A DNA stretch of 64,000 nucleotides, from contig NW_005179047.1 of assembly GCF_000350225.1 (NCBI RefSeq), positions 139,211 to 203,210 on the forward strand, in the 5' to 3' direction. Positions within the stretch are counted from its first letter, which is position 1. The number at the start of each line of letters is the position of its first letter. Made by a program: the position numbers and the translations under genes. This document shows, piece by piece, positions 31,312 through 41,729 of this stretch. The notes beneath the pieces are model-generated. The model was not told the DNA's origin and made no database searches. It saw only the letters and a program-made list of their open reading frames with translations. Source of the DNA: Chondrus crispus (taxonomy: Eukaryota > Rhodophyta > Florideophyceae > Gigartinales > Gigartinaceae).

Positions 31312-31721
31312 CTGAAGGCTTTGGTGGGTGAGGGATGTGAGGTGAGGAAGGTGGGAGGAGTCTCGTGTTCCGACCTGTGTGCAGAAACGGAAGCCTGTAA
31401 CTGCATTTATATCTAGCTTCGAAAAGGCGGGAATATCCGAATTGAAGATTTCGGACCGACATAGACCGCCCAATCTGATTTTCAGGCCAGTGTGTCCTTG
31501 TAAGAAAGGCTTTCGGAGATATGGCAAGTTAAAGTTGAAATTTGGTTATGTGACCCAAAATGGTTAAAATGCTGATTATTGGAAATTTTTGGGGTGTTCA
31601 AATCTTGGGAGTGCTGTTCAAGAAATGGGTACCCCCTCTTGTACTTGTGCGGTATTGTACTCCCATGAAGGATGACTTATTAAAGCATAAAAATTGATAT
31701 CTAATTCTTAATTCCTCCCTA

Positions 31722-32190
31722 CTGTCTGTCCGACCGTGGCTTGTCCTCGGTCGAGGACAGCTTTTGCAAAAATATATAAATTAAGTTGAACATTTAATAA
31801 GCTACCTTCGACACTATTTCCTTACGTACTTGTTTTCGGCAATAGCATCTCGCAGAACGGCGAGATAGCAGAGCTTTGAATATGCAGAAAGATCATATTG
31901 AGAATGTAATGCAGATTAAGTACCTAGTTCCTGTTTCAGACTGGCGTTTTTGGTTTCGAAGTTATTTTACATGTGATTTTAAATTAAACTGGTTTAAAAA
32001 AGCTTTTTCCAAGCATTTCTAAAAACGACCAAGAAAAGCATAAACTTGTCACTGACCTATTTCCATCCAAACGTCAGAACTCGAGCACGGTAGTGGGGGC
32101 GGGGCATCTTTCTCCCTCTTCTCGTGAAAACGCAAGTCAAGAAAAAAAAATCCAAAACTAAATTCACATGAGCCCGTTGTCCTCATGCTA
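31722..32190 (-). mobile_element. MITE-like element family M, copy A
   Basis: This copy aligns in reverse orientation with the copies at 33833-34321 and 34324-34787, sharing CTTGTTTTCGGCAAT, GTTTTTGGTTTCGAAGT and CTTGACTTGCG blocks. Its left end, CTGTCTGTCCGACC after TA, corresponds to the right end of copy C. The right boundary is approximate. It carries no ORF of note. Confidence 0.55.
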
Positions 32191-33832
32191 GCTGGTAAAC
32201 CACGAAAGTAATTCCCTTGCCCGCGCGCTGTTTATCTTCTACTATCCTACAGTACCGAGTTACATGTCCGGAGCTTCGATTGTGTCCATGAATTGTAAAC
32301 AAAAAGGAGCGTTCAAAACAGCCTACCTACCCCTCGAGGGGTACATACATCCAAACACTTTTTTTTCTCGATCACTCGGACCACACTCATCCATTCTCTG
32401 CCTCCACCCCTCGCTTCCCCCCCACCCCCTTGCCAAGCATCGCTCTAACAAAAACCTTCCCCCCCACAACCACCCGAAACCTCTTCAGCACCCTCCACTC
32501 ACAAACCCCATCCTCATATTTAACCTCATGCAGGCCCCTGAATTCCCGACAACTCCCTCCGTACTTAACCACCTCGCAATCCACCCTACAAAAGCACACA
32601 CAAATACATAGCGCTTTCTGTCAGCATTCTTCCTTTTCCCAAACCCCCACCGACAAAGCTATTTCCTCGTTACGTACCAAACTGAAAGTGTTGGCCAGAA
32701 CAAAAGAATCCTCTCTCCCACCAACTGTCGTGCCACGCGCGCCGCGGCTTTTCCTTTCCCTTCTCCCACGTTCACCGTAACCACGCGTGCAACTTGGTCG
32801 AGACTTTTCCCTTTTCTCTTCATTCGGCGTCGGCGCATGCGTAGCCGCGCGCGTGCTAAAGCCGCCGTCGGTTCCGCCGACGTCGAGGATGATTGACACG
32901 AAGCGGATTGCGTCCGCGCTGGCTTATGCGAGGCCGTATGCGAGATTGGAGGCTGCGTTGCCTGCGCAGCCTGGGAGTCCGCATCTGAAGGTGTAGCGGT
33001 TGAATTACACACTCCCATTTATGGTTGGAGGATGCAGCTGTGCTCAATGGGAACCAAGGATGTCTCGGGTTGGCAAGATAAGAAAGTGGTCGGGAGAGGA
33101 ATAACGGGAAGCAGAGGATGCGTATCTTCTTTTTATGGTGGGAGGATGCAGCTGTGCTCAATGGGAACCGAGGATGCCTCGGGTTGGCGAGAGGAGAAAG
33201 TGTTCGGGAGAGGAATAACGGGAAGCAGAGGATGCCTATCTTCTTTTAAAGGCTTGATATTCCAAGGGAAACAAATGTGAAAAGAAAGGCCCGTCTTTTG
33301 ACGACAAATCTACACAGACAGCGATCATCGCAACTACAGATCAAGCGCAAAGGGCAGAGGATTCACGCTTCCACTGCACTTCCACTGCTGGCCCGGTTCC
33401 ATCGCTCACCCCGTTAGAAAGTTGTTTTCTGAACATGGCCGCGGGCTAGTCGCTTTTCACGAGTTGTCGCGAAAGAGCTCCCGATCTTCAGTACACAGGT
33501 GATTTTATCATGACAATCATATCATTTTCTTGGCGAAAATGCACGTTTGGAACCGACGGACACTTCCATCCAAACTTCTCATCTTGGTCATTTGAAGGCC
33601 AAATTCTGAGAGTTGTGAGCAATCTATATACAGAGACCTGAATCTACGCTGGCCATAGTTGAGTGATGTGAACGTGCGTAGCTTAAAACCGTTTCGAATG
33701 GCCCATCCCTGCTGACCGTGTTGCCCCCTATGTGAGTCGCGTAACAATGTAGAAAAGGGCCAGTTTTCTTTTACGCCATAACCTATCCTGTTTTAAGCTA
33801 CTGCACATTTACTTTGAGACTACTCCTGTCTA
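32191..33832. other. Region without a confident gene
   Basis: This includes a pyrimidine-rich stretch (32340-32640), overlapping low-complexity frames on both strands (32430-33018) and a 114-bp tandem duplication at 33015-33245. No protein family could be recognised. Confidence 0.4.
33015..33245 (+). repeat. 114-bp tandem duplication
   Basis: Two copies of a unit containing GATGCAGCTGTGCTCAATGG start at equivalent positions 33031 and 33145 and differ at few sites. Both include GGAATAACGGGAAGCAGAGG and end in TATCTTCTTT. No coding role is evident. Confidence 0.8.
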
Positions 33833-34321
33833 GACGACAAGTGACCTCATATGAGGCTACTTTTCAACTTAATTTTTCTCGACTTATGCTTGCTCGACAA
33901 GAGGGGAAGAGATACTCTCGCCATCGCAGTTGACTTCTGCGTTGCGGAAGGGTGGAGTTGGGTGAGATCTGCCCGTCTTTTCCAGCCATTTTTAGAAAGC
34001 CTAAACAAGAAGCCTTATTGACCAATCTAAAATCGTTATGTGTTGATATCTTCGAAACCAAAACGCCTGTTTAAAATTTCAAACGTGGATTGAAAACACT
34101 AGATTCTTAGTCTTTTTGTGTATCGATGTCAATAGTTGTTGACAACTATTGACATGCTGTTGACATCAACAGCTGCTTTCCCAATGTTTTGCAAGACGTT
34201 ATTGGCGAGGGCATATACGTTAAAGAAATGGCGTCCAAGCTGACTTTATAAAGTTTCGATTTAATGTATATATTTTTGCAAAAAAAGCTGGCCTCACATG
34301 AGGCAAATCGCTTGTCGTCTC
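33833..34321 (+). mobile_element. MITE-like element family M, copy B
   Basis: The ends are GACGACAAGTG at 33833 and CGCTTGTCGTCTC ending at 34321, with TA outside (33831-33832 and 34322-34323). Just inside each end is a CCTCAYATGAGG palindrome. A second palindrome of 30 bp with arms ATGTCAATAGTTGT lies at about 34127-34156. It aligns along most of its length with copy C. It shares the TA at 34322-34323 with copy C, so the two are directly adjacent. Confidence 0.65.
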
Positions 34322-34323
34322 TA

Positions 34324-34787
34324 ATGTCTATAGGACTGTTGTCCTCATATGAGGACACTATTCGACCTATTTTATTCTTGACTTGCGCTTCTTTGACATG
34401 AAAGAAAAAGACACCCTCGCCACCGTACTTGACTTCTGACTTGGGGACAAAAAAAACTTTGTGAGAATTGCATGTTCTTCCTGGATGTTTTTAGATATGT
34501 CTGGAAAAAAAGCATTTTAAACCACCTTAAAACCGCATGTAAAGTAACTTCGAAACCAAAAACGCCAGTTTAAAATAGCAACTTGGCACTCAATCTGCAT
34601 TACATTCTTAATCTTTCTGCATACTCAAAGCTGCCATCCCGGTGGTGTTCTGCAAGATGTTATTGCCGAAAACAAGTGCGTTAAGGAAATAGTGTCCAAG
34701 ATAGATGTTTAAAGCTTCAATTTAATTTATATATATTTGCAAAAAAAGAGCTGTCCCCTCAAGAACAAGCCCCGGTCGGATAGACAC
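34324..34787 (+). mobile_element. MITE-like element family M, copy C
   Basis: The left end ATGTCTATAGGAC (34324) and right end GGATAGACAC (to 34787) are imperfect inverted repeats flanked by TA (34322-34323 and 34788-34789). The termini resemble those of the element at 5441-6052. The interior aligns with copies A, B and D. Directly beyond its right end are the palindromes ACCTCTCGAGAGGT (34789-34802) and TCTAGAGAGCTCTCTAGA (34806-34823). Confidence 0.65.
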
Positions 34788-34971
34788 TACCTCTCGAGAG
34801 GTAGCTCTAGAGAGCTCTCTAGAGAGCACTGCCTCCGCTTGTAATTCTCGGACGAGGGCAATGTATATTAGTACATCTTGTTGAAGAATCAAATTGCGCA
34901 GTTTCTTATTTGTTCCAAAACAAAGGCTGGCGAAGAAAGACCTTAAGCGACCCTTAGTGCCTCGCTAGCAA

Positions 34972-35419
34972 GACGACAAAGCGATTTGCCTCATATGGGG
35001 CCAACTCTCTCCGCGAAAATATAGGCCTTAATTCGCAACTTTTGGAAGTCAATTTGGACACCATTGCTTAACATACCGGACTACGGTAATAACATCTTGC
35101 AGAATATTGGGATAGCAGTTTTCAAAACTACAAGAATGAGAATCTACTGGAGTTGAAACTATCAGTTGCGTTTCTACACGGAGGCTTTGGTTCCGAAGAT
35201 ATGAATATATGAAGTTTCAGGGTTGCTCAAAATAGCTTCCTTGCCTGGCAATTTTAAGAACGACCGGAAAGGACATCCAGATCTCAATGAAATCTACCCT
35301 TCCGCAATGCAGAAGTCAAGTACAGTGGCGAGGGTATCATTCTCCTTCTTATCGAGAAAGCACAAATACGGAAAAAAAACAAATTGAAAAGTAATCTCAT
35401 ATGAGGTTAGGTCACTTGT
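34972..35419 (-). mobile_element. MITE-like element family M, copy D
   Basis: GACGACAAAGCG (34972) followed by a CCTCATATGGGG box at the left, and CCTCATATGAGG with GTCACTTGT at the right (to about 35419), match the ends of copy B. The interior (ATCTTGCAGAATATTGGGAT, then CTACCCTTCCGCAATGC) matches copy B in reverse orientation. No clear target duplication was seen. The element ends about 220 bp from the 3' end of the Dicer gene. Confidence 0.55.
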
Positions 35420-35642
35420 GATTCATACACAAGAAATCCACAAAGTCCAATTTGAAAGCACTGCGACCTGAAACTCAATATCCCGGCTGCGAGTTTCTGA
35501 GCATATTGGATGGCAGTAGAAATGGAAGCAGCATTCTAGAGCAATTTCAATGAGATAAATGAACCAACACAGTGAATTGCCTGATGTGAAGCAGTACTTG
35601 GCCGTAGTCCCTCGGTCAGTTTTGCTATCATACTTCGCATAG

Positions 35643-38600
35643 TCAAATACTTCCGTCATATTTGGTGAGAATGGGACCGTCGCCATCTTGTTCTTTCTTG
35701 AGAATATTTAGGCTCTCGACAGCTGCCATGTGTTTTGCCACTCGCCGGGTAGGTCCACTCGCACGAAAGACCTCCCTATTATTCACAAGAATTGCACATT
35801 CGGTTTCAATGCTGTTTTCCCCATTGTAGTACTTGTACGATGGACGAAGTTTATGCACCCTTTGTACATATTGAACCAATTCAGATACAGGATTATGTTT
35901 GAAGCTTTCAGGGTCACAGAATCTCCGCAACTCTTTGTGCATGAGAGCTAACACAATGTCCTTGACGCCGTCCAATTTCATGCCCTTGTCAATTACTACA
36001 GCACCAACGATGGCCTCTAATAGATCCCCGAGTACCTTTGGAACAGTCATTTGCTTGCAGACATCTTCACCGCTTCGTTCGTTTGCAAGAAGGTTTGCAA
36101 ACTTTTTGATTTCAACTTCAAAAGGAGGACATTCAAACCAGAATCGTTCATGAATATTCAGTGACACGATCACGCGTGCGAACAAGTCATTGCTCAGTGC
36201 TGGGCCACGCAAAGCAGTCAGGTCTCCTGGACCCGCATCGGCATATTGATCGAACAGATGAGACAAAAGTAAGCATCCGATGATTGCATCTCCAAGGTAT
36301 TCGTACCTCTGGTATGAGGGGCTGTGCCCATTTCGGAAGCTTCCGTGTGTCAATGCAACCACTAAGTGCCCCCTGTCGCGGAATTGGTACCCAATAATCT
36401 TTTCTACTTCTTCAATGTACACGGAATCTTTTCGATTATCTGAGGGTCCAAAGTCCGGGACTTTCACGAGAGCACCTTCGCTTTTTCTCCCGTCTTCAGA
36501 AATTCCCAAAACGCTGCATCCTCCAGGCAGGACCTTATGTTTGTCCATGAATACAGCTGCCGCCTCTATGCCTCCCTGAAGGTAATGTGCGCCTATCAAC
36601 GCCTCAACGCAATCAGCCAGTACCTTCTGGGATATGGGAACTGATTTGTTCTGGTGAGTCCCCCAAAACCATGGCCATGATTTCGCTTTTTGGGTTACGC
36701 CTGAGAATGCTACGCAATCTTGAATTTTCATCTCGATCGCAAGATCAGCTAGCTTCTGATTACTGACCTCAATGTCCCTCTCGTCACTGAGAAACCCCTC
36801 ACTGTCGAGAGGGTTGGCAACAAATGCGGCCATCGAAAACAGAACCTTCAACACAGCATCTCCGAGAAATTCTAAACGCTCGTGGGACAAGTCGACGTCA
36901 TCCTTGGCGATATTGTTGATATTTGGTTGCAACGCTCGTGCAAACGATATGAAGCCCTCATCATCTGGACAGATGCGATTGCGTCGCCAGCAACTTCGGA
37001 GGGCTAAGAATGTTTGCCATTGCGGTAAAATGGAGGCAATGTAGCATGCAATTGGCGGGATAGGGATAATCCTGCACAGCTCGGGTGGCAGCATAAATGG
37101 TGACGCCGACAAACCACACATTCTGTCCAAAACAATATATCCTTCTATGAGGTTAAGCTCCTCATCCGGAACCTGCGTATCATGTTTTTTCAAAAAATAG
37201 TCCGCAAAGGTCTTGAAATTGGAATTTAAGAAACCTTGCGAAGAAGAACTAGCACGCAGATGCGTGCTGAATTCACCGCTGAGGTACACGCGGCCAAAGC
37301 TTTCATGATAGGAACATAGTAACGAGTGCTCTAGTCCTTGTTTGAGATGTTGTTCGTGGTCTGCAAACTCCAAAGGTCCACATCTCCACCCAAAACAGAG
37401 AAGCTTTTCAATGCTTGGCCAATCAATATCGAGTTCGGAACTGCTCTCACACTTCTTTAGGGGCAGAAGGAGGAATCCCGTCCTTTTGTTCTTGCTGTAA
37501 TCCTTCTCGTAAAGCTCCATCGCCCCTGGAGAGCCAGGTGCTCTTCCACGAAGACAAAGTTGTAAGCTCCGAACATATTTGTAGGCCGTCTCTTGCATCT
37601 CTTCATTCCAAGGGATTCGTTTCTTAAATTGTAAGGAAATAAGGTCTTCCCCAGAGGGGCATCTCATGCTCTTCCAATCCTCTGGTGGGATGTCATTCTT
37701 CACCAGTATACCGAATTGGGGATCTGTACTTTGTGATAGAAATTTCAATTCATCAAGGCACTCGTCAACTTGAACACGAAACATAAGCATCTGCTGTCCC
37801 TCAACTTGCTCCTCGGAGACGCTTGTCGCTGCACGTCGTGTGTGGTCAGGGAGAAATTCCGCGTTGGCAGAAGAATTCCCTCGAACTACTCGTTCCGCAT
37901 GTGGGAGATTTCTCAGGATAGCATTCTGTGGCCCCTCCTCGACGTGCTCAGCGGAAACAGGACCATGGGATACTCTATTGCACGGTGATTGTAACGCATC
38001 TGGGTGCGCAATACGGCACTTGCGTACCCTTCTGTCTCTCTTTGCCGACTTGGTCTGTTTTTCTCTATCACTCCTTCTTCTCCCTCGAACCGGAACGTTT
38101 GTATTCTGCCCGTTCGAAGTCTTCAAGATCTGTCGCACTCGTTTCTTCGTTTGTCTTTTCGGAAGAAGGAATTCATCCACCTCCCCTGCTTCGTACAACC
38201 GTGAGTAGACTTCGAGAGCCGCGGCGCGCTTCGCATTCAGTTCTGTTTCCTGTGGACTTATACAGACATCAGATCCTATTGAAACCGTAGCATGGAGCTT
38301 TACTTGACATGTAAATGCTCCAGTGCTCGTTCTTGTCAAGACGTATTCAGGCGTTGGAGCATCGCTGAACCCGGCAGCGGCAGCCTTCCCCTCGTTGTAA
38401 CGATACAATAAATTCACAGCTTCAGTACCAGTAACCTGAGCTCGTGTCGTCCTTGAGTACAGCGTGTCTTCGGACAGCAGAGAACCTTTCACAAGTTCAT
38501 TCCGATAGACCAAGCTATCACCATCCTGCGCTTTCTCCGAGCTTACAACCAAGCTCATCATTCTAGCACCTGCACGGGCTTTGGAGGCATCATTATAGGC

Positions 38601-40970
38601 CTCCTCGGAGCCGCGCTCCAAAAAGCTAATATATCGAGCACCTCTTTTTCTTGCCCGTCCCCTACGCTGTACATAACCTGACGGCGACATGATCACATCA
38701 CACGCCACAACCAGTCGACAAGCTGGAACATCAAGACCTTCTTCAACGACGCTTGTGGCAACAAGAATACCGAAGAGTCCCCCTTGAAAATCCGAAAGTG
38801 TTGTCAGCAGCTTTGATTGAGACATACGGACTCGAGATGTGCTATTTTGCACCCCAACAGCAGACCTGGCGCTTAGCTCTGGACATTTCAAATCCTTAAA
38901 CACTGAGTTGATCAACCACGCTAGCGCTACGGCTGTTACTCTCTCTTTCACAAACACGATGCATCGGAAAGTCTCTCTTAAATCTTTAGAATCCGCGGAA
39001 ACTTCCAAATCCCCTCTGCATCTCATGTACTCGGAGAACAGAATGTCGAGAAGCATAGATACCCTGGAAGTGATTCCTCCTATCTTGATATCCTTTTCAG
39101 ATGATTTTTGAAGTAGTGCATCAACAACATCTCCAGAACAAATGCCCTTCAGGGCACACAACTCTCTAGCGAAGTACGCTGCTGCTCGAAACCCCAGATT
39201 CCACAATAAGTAGTTTAGTGTGTTTCCTTCTTGTGGCTCGAGTTTTCCATCTGACAGGCGGGAATCTCGCACGGCGATCTGTGCATCACTCGGATGTTTC
39301 GAGTGGGCCGACGTGACTAATTCCATGACAGATGCCAACGATGGTGTCTCAAGTTCTGCCAACTCCTCTTCATTCAGTTCCATGTTCATCTCGCTTCCTT
39401 CAAACAATGCGATAAATTCCTCAGGTTTTGGAACCAATACTTCGACCTCTGACTGAGCTTCGGTGGACACTGTTACAACAGTGGCATCCAAAGTTGCCTC
39501 TAAGGCCAGAATAGCCTTCAGGCAGGGGTCGGACTTCTGAGAAGCAGCCTTTGCTTTAACTGGCGTTGCAGTCATCCCGAAGACACGGGGCCGTGGTTCT
39601 CCAGCGGGTAGTGTGTGGTAAAACTCCAAGAAGAGCCTGCGATATGGATGGTTCTTCGTGGCGTGATGCACTTCATCAAGAACCAAAACGGCTATGCTCC
39701 TGATGCCGACTAAGCCATGGCGAAGCAAGTTTAGGAAGACTTGTGCGGTCATAACGAGAACTCTTTTAGTTCTAAGGCTCCTTGCCCATTGAGAGGAAGA
39801 CCAATCAACACATTTCTCCCCGTAATACATACCCACGTCAACATCTGCTCTCATAACAGATTGAACTACCTTTGCCTGCTGTGGAACAAGAGGAACCCGA
39901 TGAACAAGAAAAACAGCAATCTTTTTCCCCTGACAGCCAAAGTCTGCAGCGCCAGAAGAAACAGAAACGCCACCGCTGACCCGATCATCGCATGCCTTAG
40001 GCGATATGTTCACTGGAGGAGGAGAAGGGCTCTGCCGACGGGTCCCAGGACGACGTTGCGGGGTCCGCAGCATTCCAGATGTTTTTTGCGAATTTGAACT
40101 ACTTGACGACTGCATATCTGCTCCGGCTGCTCCAGCATGGTCAGGACTAGAGACTTGCAGTTCTGAAGTGCTCGACCAGGGCCCGTTGTCTGGGTCAAGA
40201 GTCCAATCTCTATCTGGTTCTTCTCGTCTGGAGACATATTGTTTGCACCTTGTATGTTTTGGTTGCTCTGAGTCAACCCAAGTGGAACTTTCCTTATGGT
40301 TATCTCCGATGACGTGTTGTTCATGACTCTTAATGTTTCCTATGGTGTAACCCAGATCAGAACTGCTGTCGCAGTCTTCATCACTCGCCTCAATACTGTA
40401 TTGGATAGAGTCTTGGTCGTCGTCCTCATCAGGGTCGAATTTGGTGTTGTCCTCGTAGTCCTCGCCATCGGTATCGTTGTTGTCGTCATCACTGTCACCA
40501 TACTCAAGGTCGTCAACTGATTCGTTGTCGTCTTCGGTGTCATGCAAGTCTTCATCCGCATTCATAGGAGATGCATTGATCTGGGCTTCGGTGTTTGCCA
40601 AGTCTTCAATGGTCTTTTTTATCAACAAGGCAGCCACTAGGGTCTTCCCAGAGCCTGTTTCCAAAAAAGCGATGACATTCTCCTTGCACGCCCGCCGAAA
40701 GAGTTCGAACTGGTAGCCGCGAGGGATTAGGTGGGGCGGTAAGTCCGAGCCAAAAGGGGCATCTTGTGTGTGAGAAGCGTTGACAGAGATAATGGGTTCC
40801 TTCTGCGGCATGGTTGCAAGACCTGCGGCCGTAGCGATAGACGTTAGAATCGGCAAAGGATGGTTCATAAGTGGTTGAGAAAAAGATTGCTTCTTATTCT
40901 TCTCAGGATTGCCTGTATTAGTGCGTCCGTACGGGGAGGTTTGCGGGTATTCTGCAACCGGCTGAGACAT
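35643..40970 (-). CDS. DCL: Dicer-like endoribonuclease
   Basis: An intron-less 1775-residue protein with full Dicer order. The N-terminal helicase has ETGSGKT (about 103-109), LDEVHHA (about 430-436), GMTATP and, in the second lobe, the QRRGRARKR motif VI. Next is a dimerisation/DUF283 domain (YRYNEGKAAAAG...), then a PAZ-like region ending FMLPPELCRIIPIPP. RNase IIIa (about 1363-1480) has RLEFLGDAV and QKVLADCVEALIG. RNase IIIb (about 1553-1665) has YEYLGDAII and VPKVLGDLLEAIVG. A C-terminal dsRNA-binding domain starts near 1693. All four acidic catalytic positions of each RNase III domain appear present. Such enzymes cut long dsRNA to small RNAs for Argonaute. Unusual is an insertion at about residues 123-347 between the Walker A helix and motif Ia, first strongly acidic, then Ser/Pro/Arg-rich. 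Start is ATG 40970. Confidence 0.95.
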   Translation of the reverse strand: MSQPVAEYPQTSPYGRTNTGNPEKNKKQSFSQPLMNHPLPILTSIATAAGLATMPQKEPIISVNASHTQDAPFGSDLPPHLIPRGYQFELFRRACKENVIAFLETGSGKTLVAALLIKKTIEDLANTEAQINASPMNADEDLHDTEDDNESVDDLEYGDSDDDNNDTDGEDYEDNTKFDPDEDDDQDSIQYSIEASDEDCDSSSDLGYTIGNIKSHEQHVIGDNHKESSTWVDSEQPKHTRCKQYVSRREEPDRDWTLDPDNGPWSSTSELQVSSPDHAGAAGADMQSSSSSNSQKTSGMLRTPQRRPGTRRQSPSPPPVNISPKACDDRVSGGVSVSSGAADFGCQGKKIAVFLVHRVPLVPQQAKVVQSVMRADVDVGMYYGEKCVDWSSSQWARSLRTKRVLVMTAQVFLNLLRHGLVGIRSIAVLVLDEVHHATKNHPYRRLFLEFYHTLPAGEPRPRVFGMTATPVKAKAASQKSDPCLKAILALEATLDATVVTVSTEAQSEVEVLVPKPEEFIALFEGSEMNMELNEEELAELETPSLASVMELVTSAHSKHPSDAQIAVRDSRLSDGKLEPQEGNTLNYLLWNLGFRAAAYFARELCALKGICSGDVVDALLQKSSEKDIKIGGITSRVSMLLDILFSEYMRCRGDLEVSADSKDLRETFRCIVFVKERVTAVALAWLINSVFKDLKCPELSARSAVGVQNSTSRVRMSQSKLLTTLSDFQGGLFGILVATSVVEEGLDVPACRLVVACDVIMSPSGYVQRRGRARKRGARYISFLERGSEEAYNDASKARAGARMMSLVVSSEKAQDGDSLVYRNELVKGSLLSEDTLYSRTTRAQVTGTEAVNLLYRYNEGKAAAAGFSDAPTPEYVLTRTSTGAFTCQVKLHATVSIGSDVCISPQETELNAKRAAALEVYSRLYEAGEVDEFLLPKRQTKKRVRQILKTSNGQNTNVPVRGRRRSDREKQTKSAKRDRRVRKCRIAHPDALQSPCNRVSHGPVSAEHVEEGPQNAILRNLPHAERVVRGNSSANAEFLPDHTRRAATSVSEEQVEGQQMLMFRVQVDECLDELKFLSQSTDPQFGILVKNDIPPEDWKSMRCPSGEDLISLQFKKRIPWNEEMQETAYKYVRSLQLCLRGRAPGSPGAMELYEKDYSKNKRTGFLLLPLKKCESSSELDIDWPSIEKLLCFGWRCGPLEFADHEQHLKQGLEHSLLCSYHESFGRVYLSGEFSTHLRASSSSQGFLNSNFKTFADYFLKKHDTQVPDEELNLIEGYIVLDRMCGLSASPFMLPPELCRIIPIPPIACYIASILPQWQTFLALRSCWRRNRICPDDEGFISFARALQPNINNIAKDDVDLSHERLEFLGDAVLKVLFSMAAFVANPLDSEGFLSDERDIEVSNQKLADLAIEMKIQDCVAFSGVTQKAKSWPWFWGTHQNKSVPISQKVLADCVEALIGAHYLQGGIEAAAVFMDKHKVLPGGCSVLGISEDGRKSEGALVKVPDFGPSDNRKDSVYIEEVEKIIGYQFRDRGHLVVALTHGSFRNGHSPSYQRYEYLGDAIIGCLLLSHLFDQYADAGPGDLTALRGPALSNDLFARVIVSLNIHERFWFECPPFEVEIKKFANLLANERSGEDVCKQMTVPKVLGDLLEAIVGAVVIDKGMKLDGVKDIVLALMHKELRRFCDPESFKHNPVSELVQYVQRVHKLRPSYKYYNGENSIETECAILVNNREVFRASGPTRRVAKHMAAVESLNILKKEQDGDGPILTKYDGSI

Positions 40971-41480
40971 GCTTGTACCGGCAGTTGGCCTCAGAGGTGC
41001 GAAAGCGCAACGGTGTCAAAATACTCAAGGTCGGGAACGGTATGGAAAGGCAGCTGGCATGAAACGGACACGAGGCACAACTTATACGGCTAGAAACTTG
41101 GTCCACAAAGTGTGCAGGAAGAATGACGAGAGCATGACGCAGGAAGAGTTTGTGCTGGTTAAATAGGAGCGATGATGTGAGCGATTCTGCAGTGGTTGAC
41201 TAAATAGGTACAGTAGGGAACAGTGTGTATGGTGCAATGCATCAATGATTGTACAAGAAAAAAGGTCGGCGGCGGAGAGATGACTTTACGCAAGCGCTTG
41301 TGGTGGAGCGGGGGAGCGCCAGCATATTAGCTACACGAGTGTCTTGGTGGAGTGGAGAGCGTGGGTTTGAGGGATCACAGAAGTTTAGACGTTTACAAAG
41401 GTATCTGAATTCGAACATAATCAAAGCTGATTGGATAGACAGCATCCCGCCATGGAGCAAACTGTTTGGTGGTTGGCCAA

Positions 41481-41538
41481 ACATACCGTATACTGCACAG
41501 TTTAAAGTTTAAACTGTGCAGTACAGTATACGGTATGT
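41481..41538. repeat. Long palindrome in the Dicer/PTP divergent promoter region
   Basis: A perfect inverted repeat CTGCACAGTTTAAA (41493-41506) and TTTAAACTGTGCAG (41508-41521) surrounds a single G. The symmetry extends outward, with ACATACCGTATA on the left matching TATACGGTATGT on the right after a small offset. The site lies about 510 bp upstream of the Dicer start and about 190 bp upstream of the phosphatase ATG. It may be a regulatory site or a small fold-back element. Confidence 0.7.
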
Positions 41539-41729
41539 GACGGTATCATACCGTTAAACTTTAAACGTCTGCACCCACGACTTGTTGCCCTCCGATTTGC
41601 TCTACACGTAACATGGAGACAGTCCATCCCATGACCCTTCGAGAACCACTGCTGTACAGTACTGCGGTTGATCTCCATTTGGTCCGAGCCCTGCCCGTTG
41701 CAAGCCCTCATCCTCATCTACAAGCCAAA

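Larger units (their letters stand above)
29640..31641 (-). mobile_element. pogo-like (Tc1/mariner superfamily) DNA transposon, 2002 bp
   Basis: The ends are inverted repeats beginning CAAGTGGGGGTACCCATTTC at 29640 and, read inward from 31641, CAAGAGGGGGTACCCATTTC, both followed by TTGAAC. TA flanks each side (29638-29639 and 31642-31643). The minus strand encodes a DDE_1-type transposase. The element lies only 27 bp beyond the copia-2 target duplication. The third of the element nearest its left end is a Gly-codon minisatellite instead of the expected transposase C-terminus. Confidence 0.85.
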
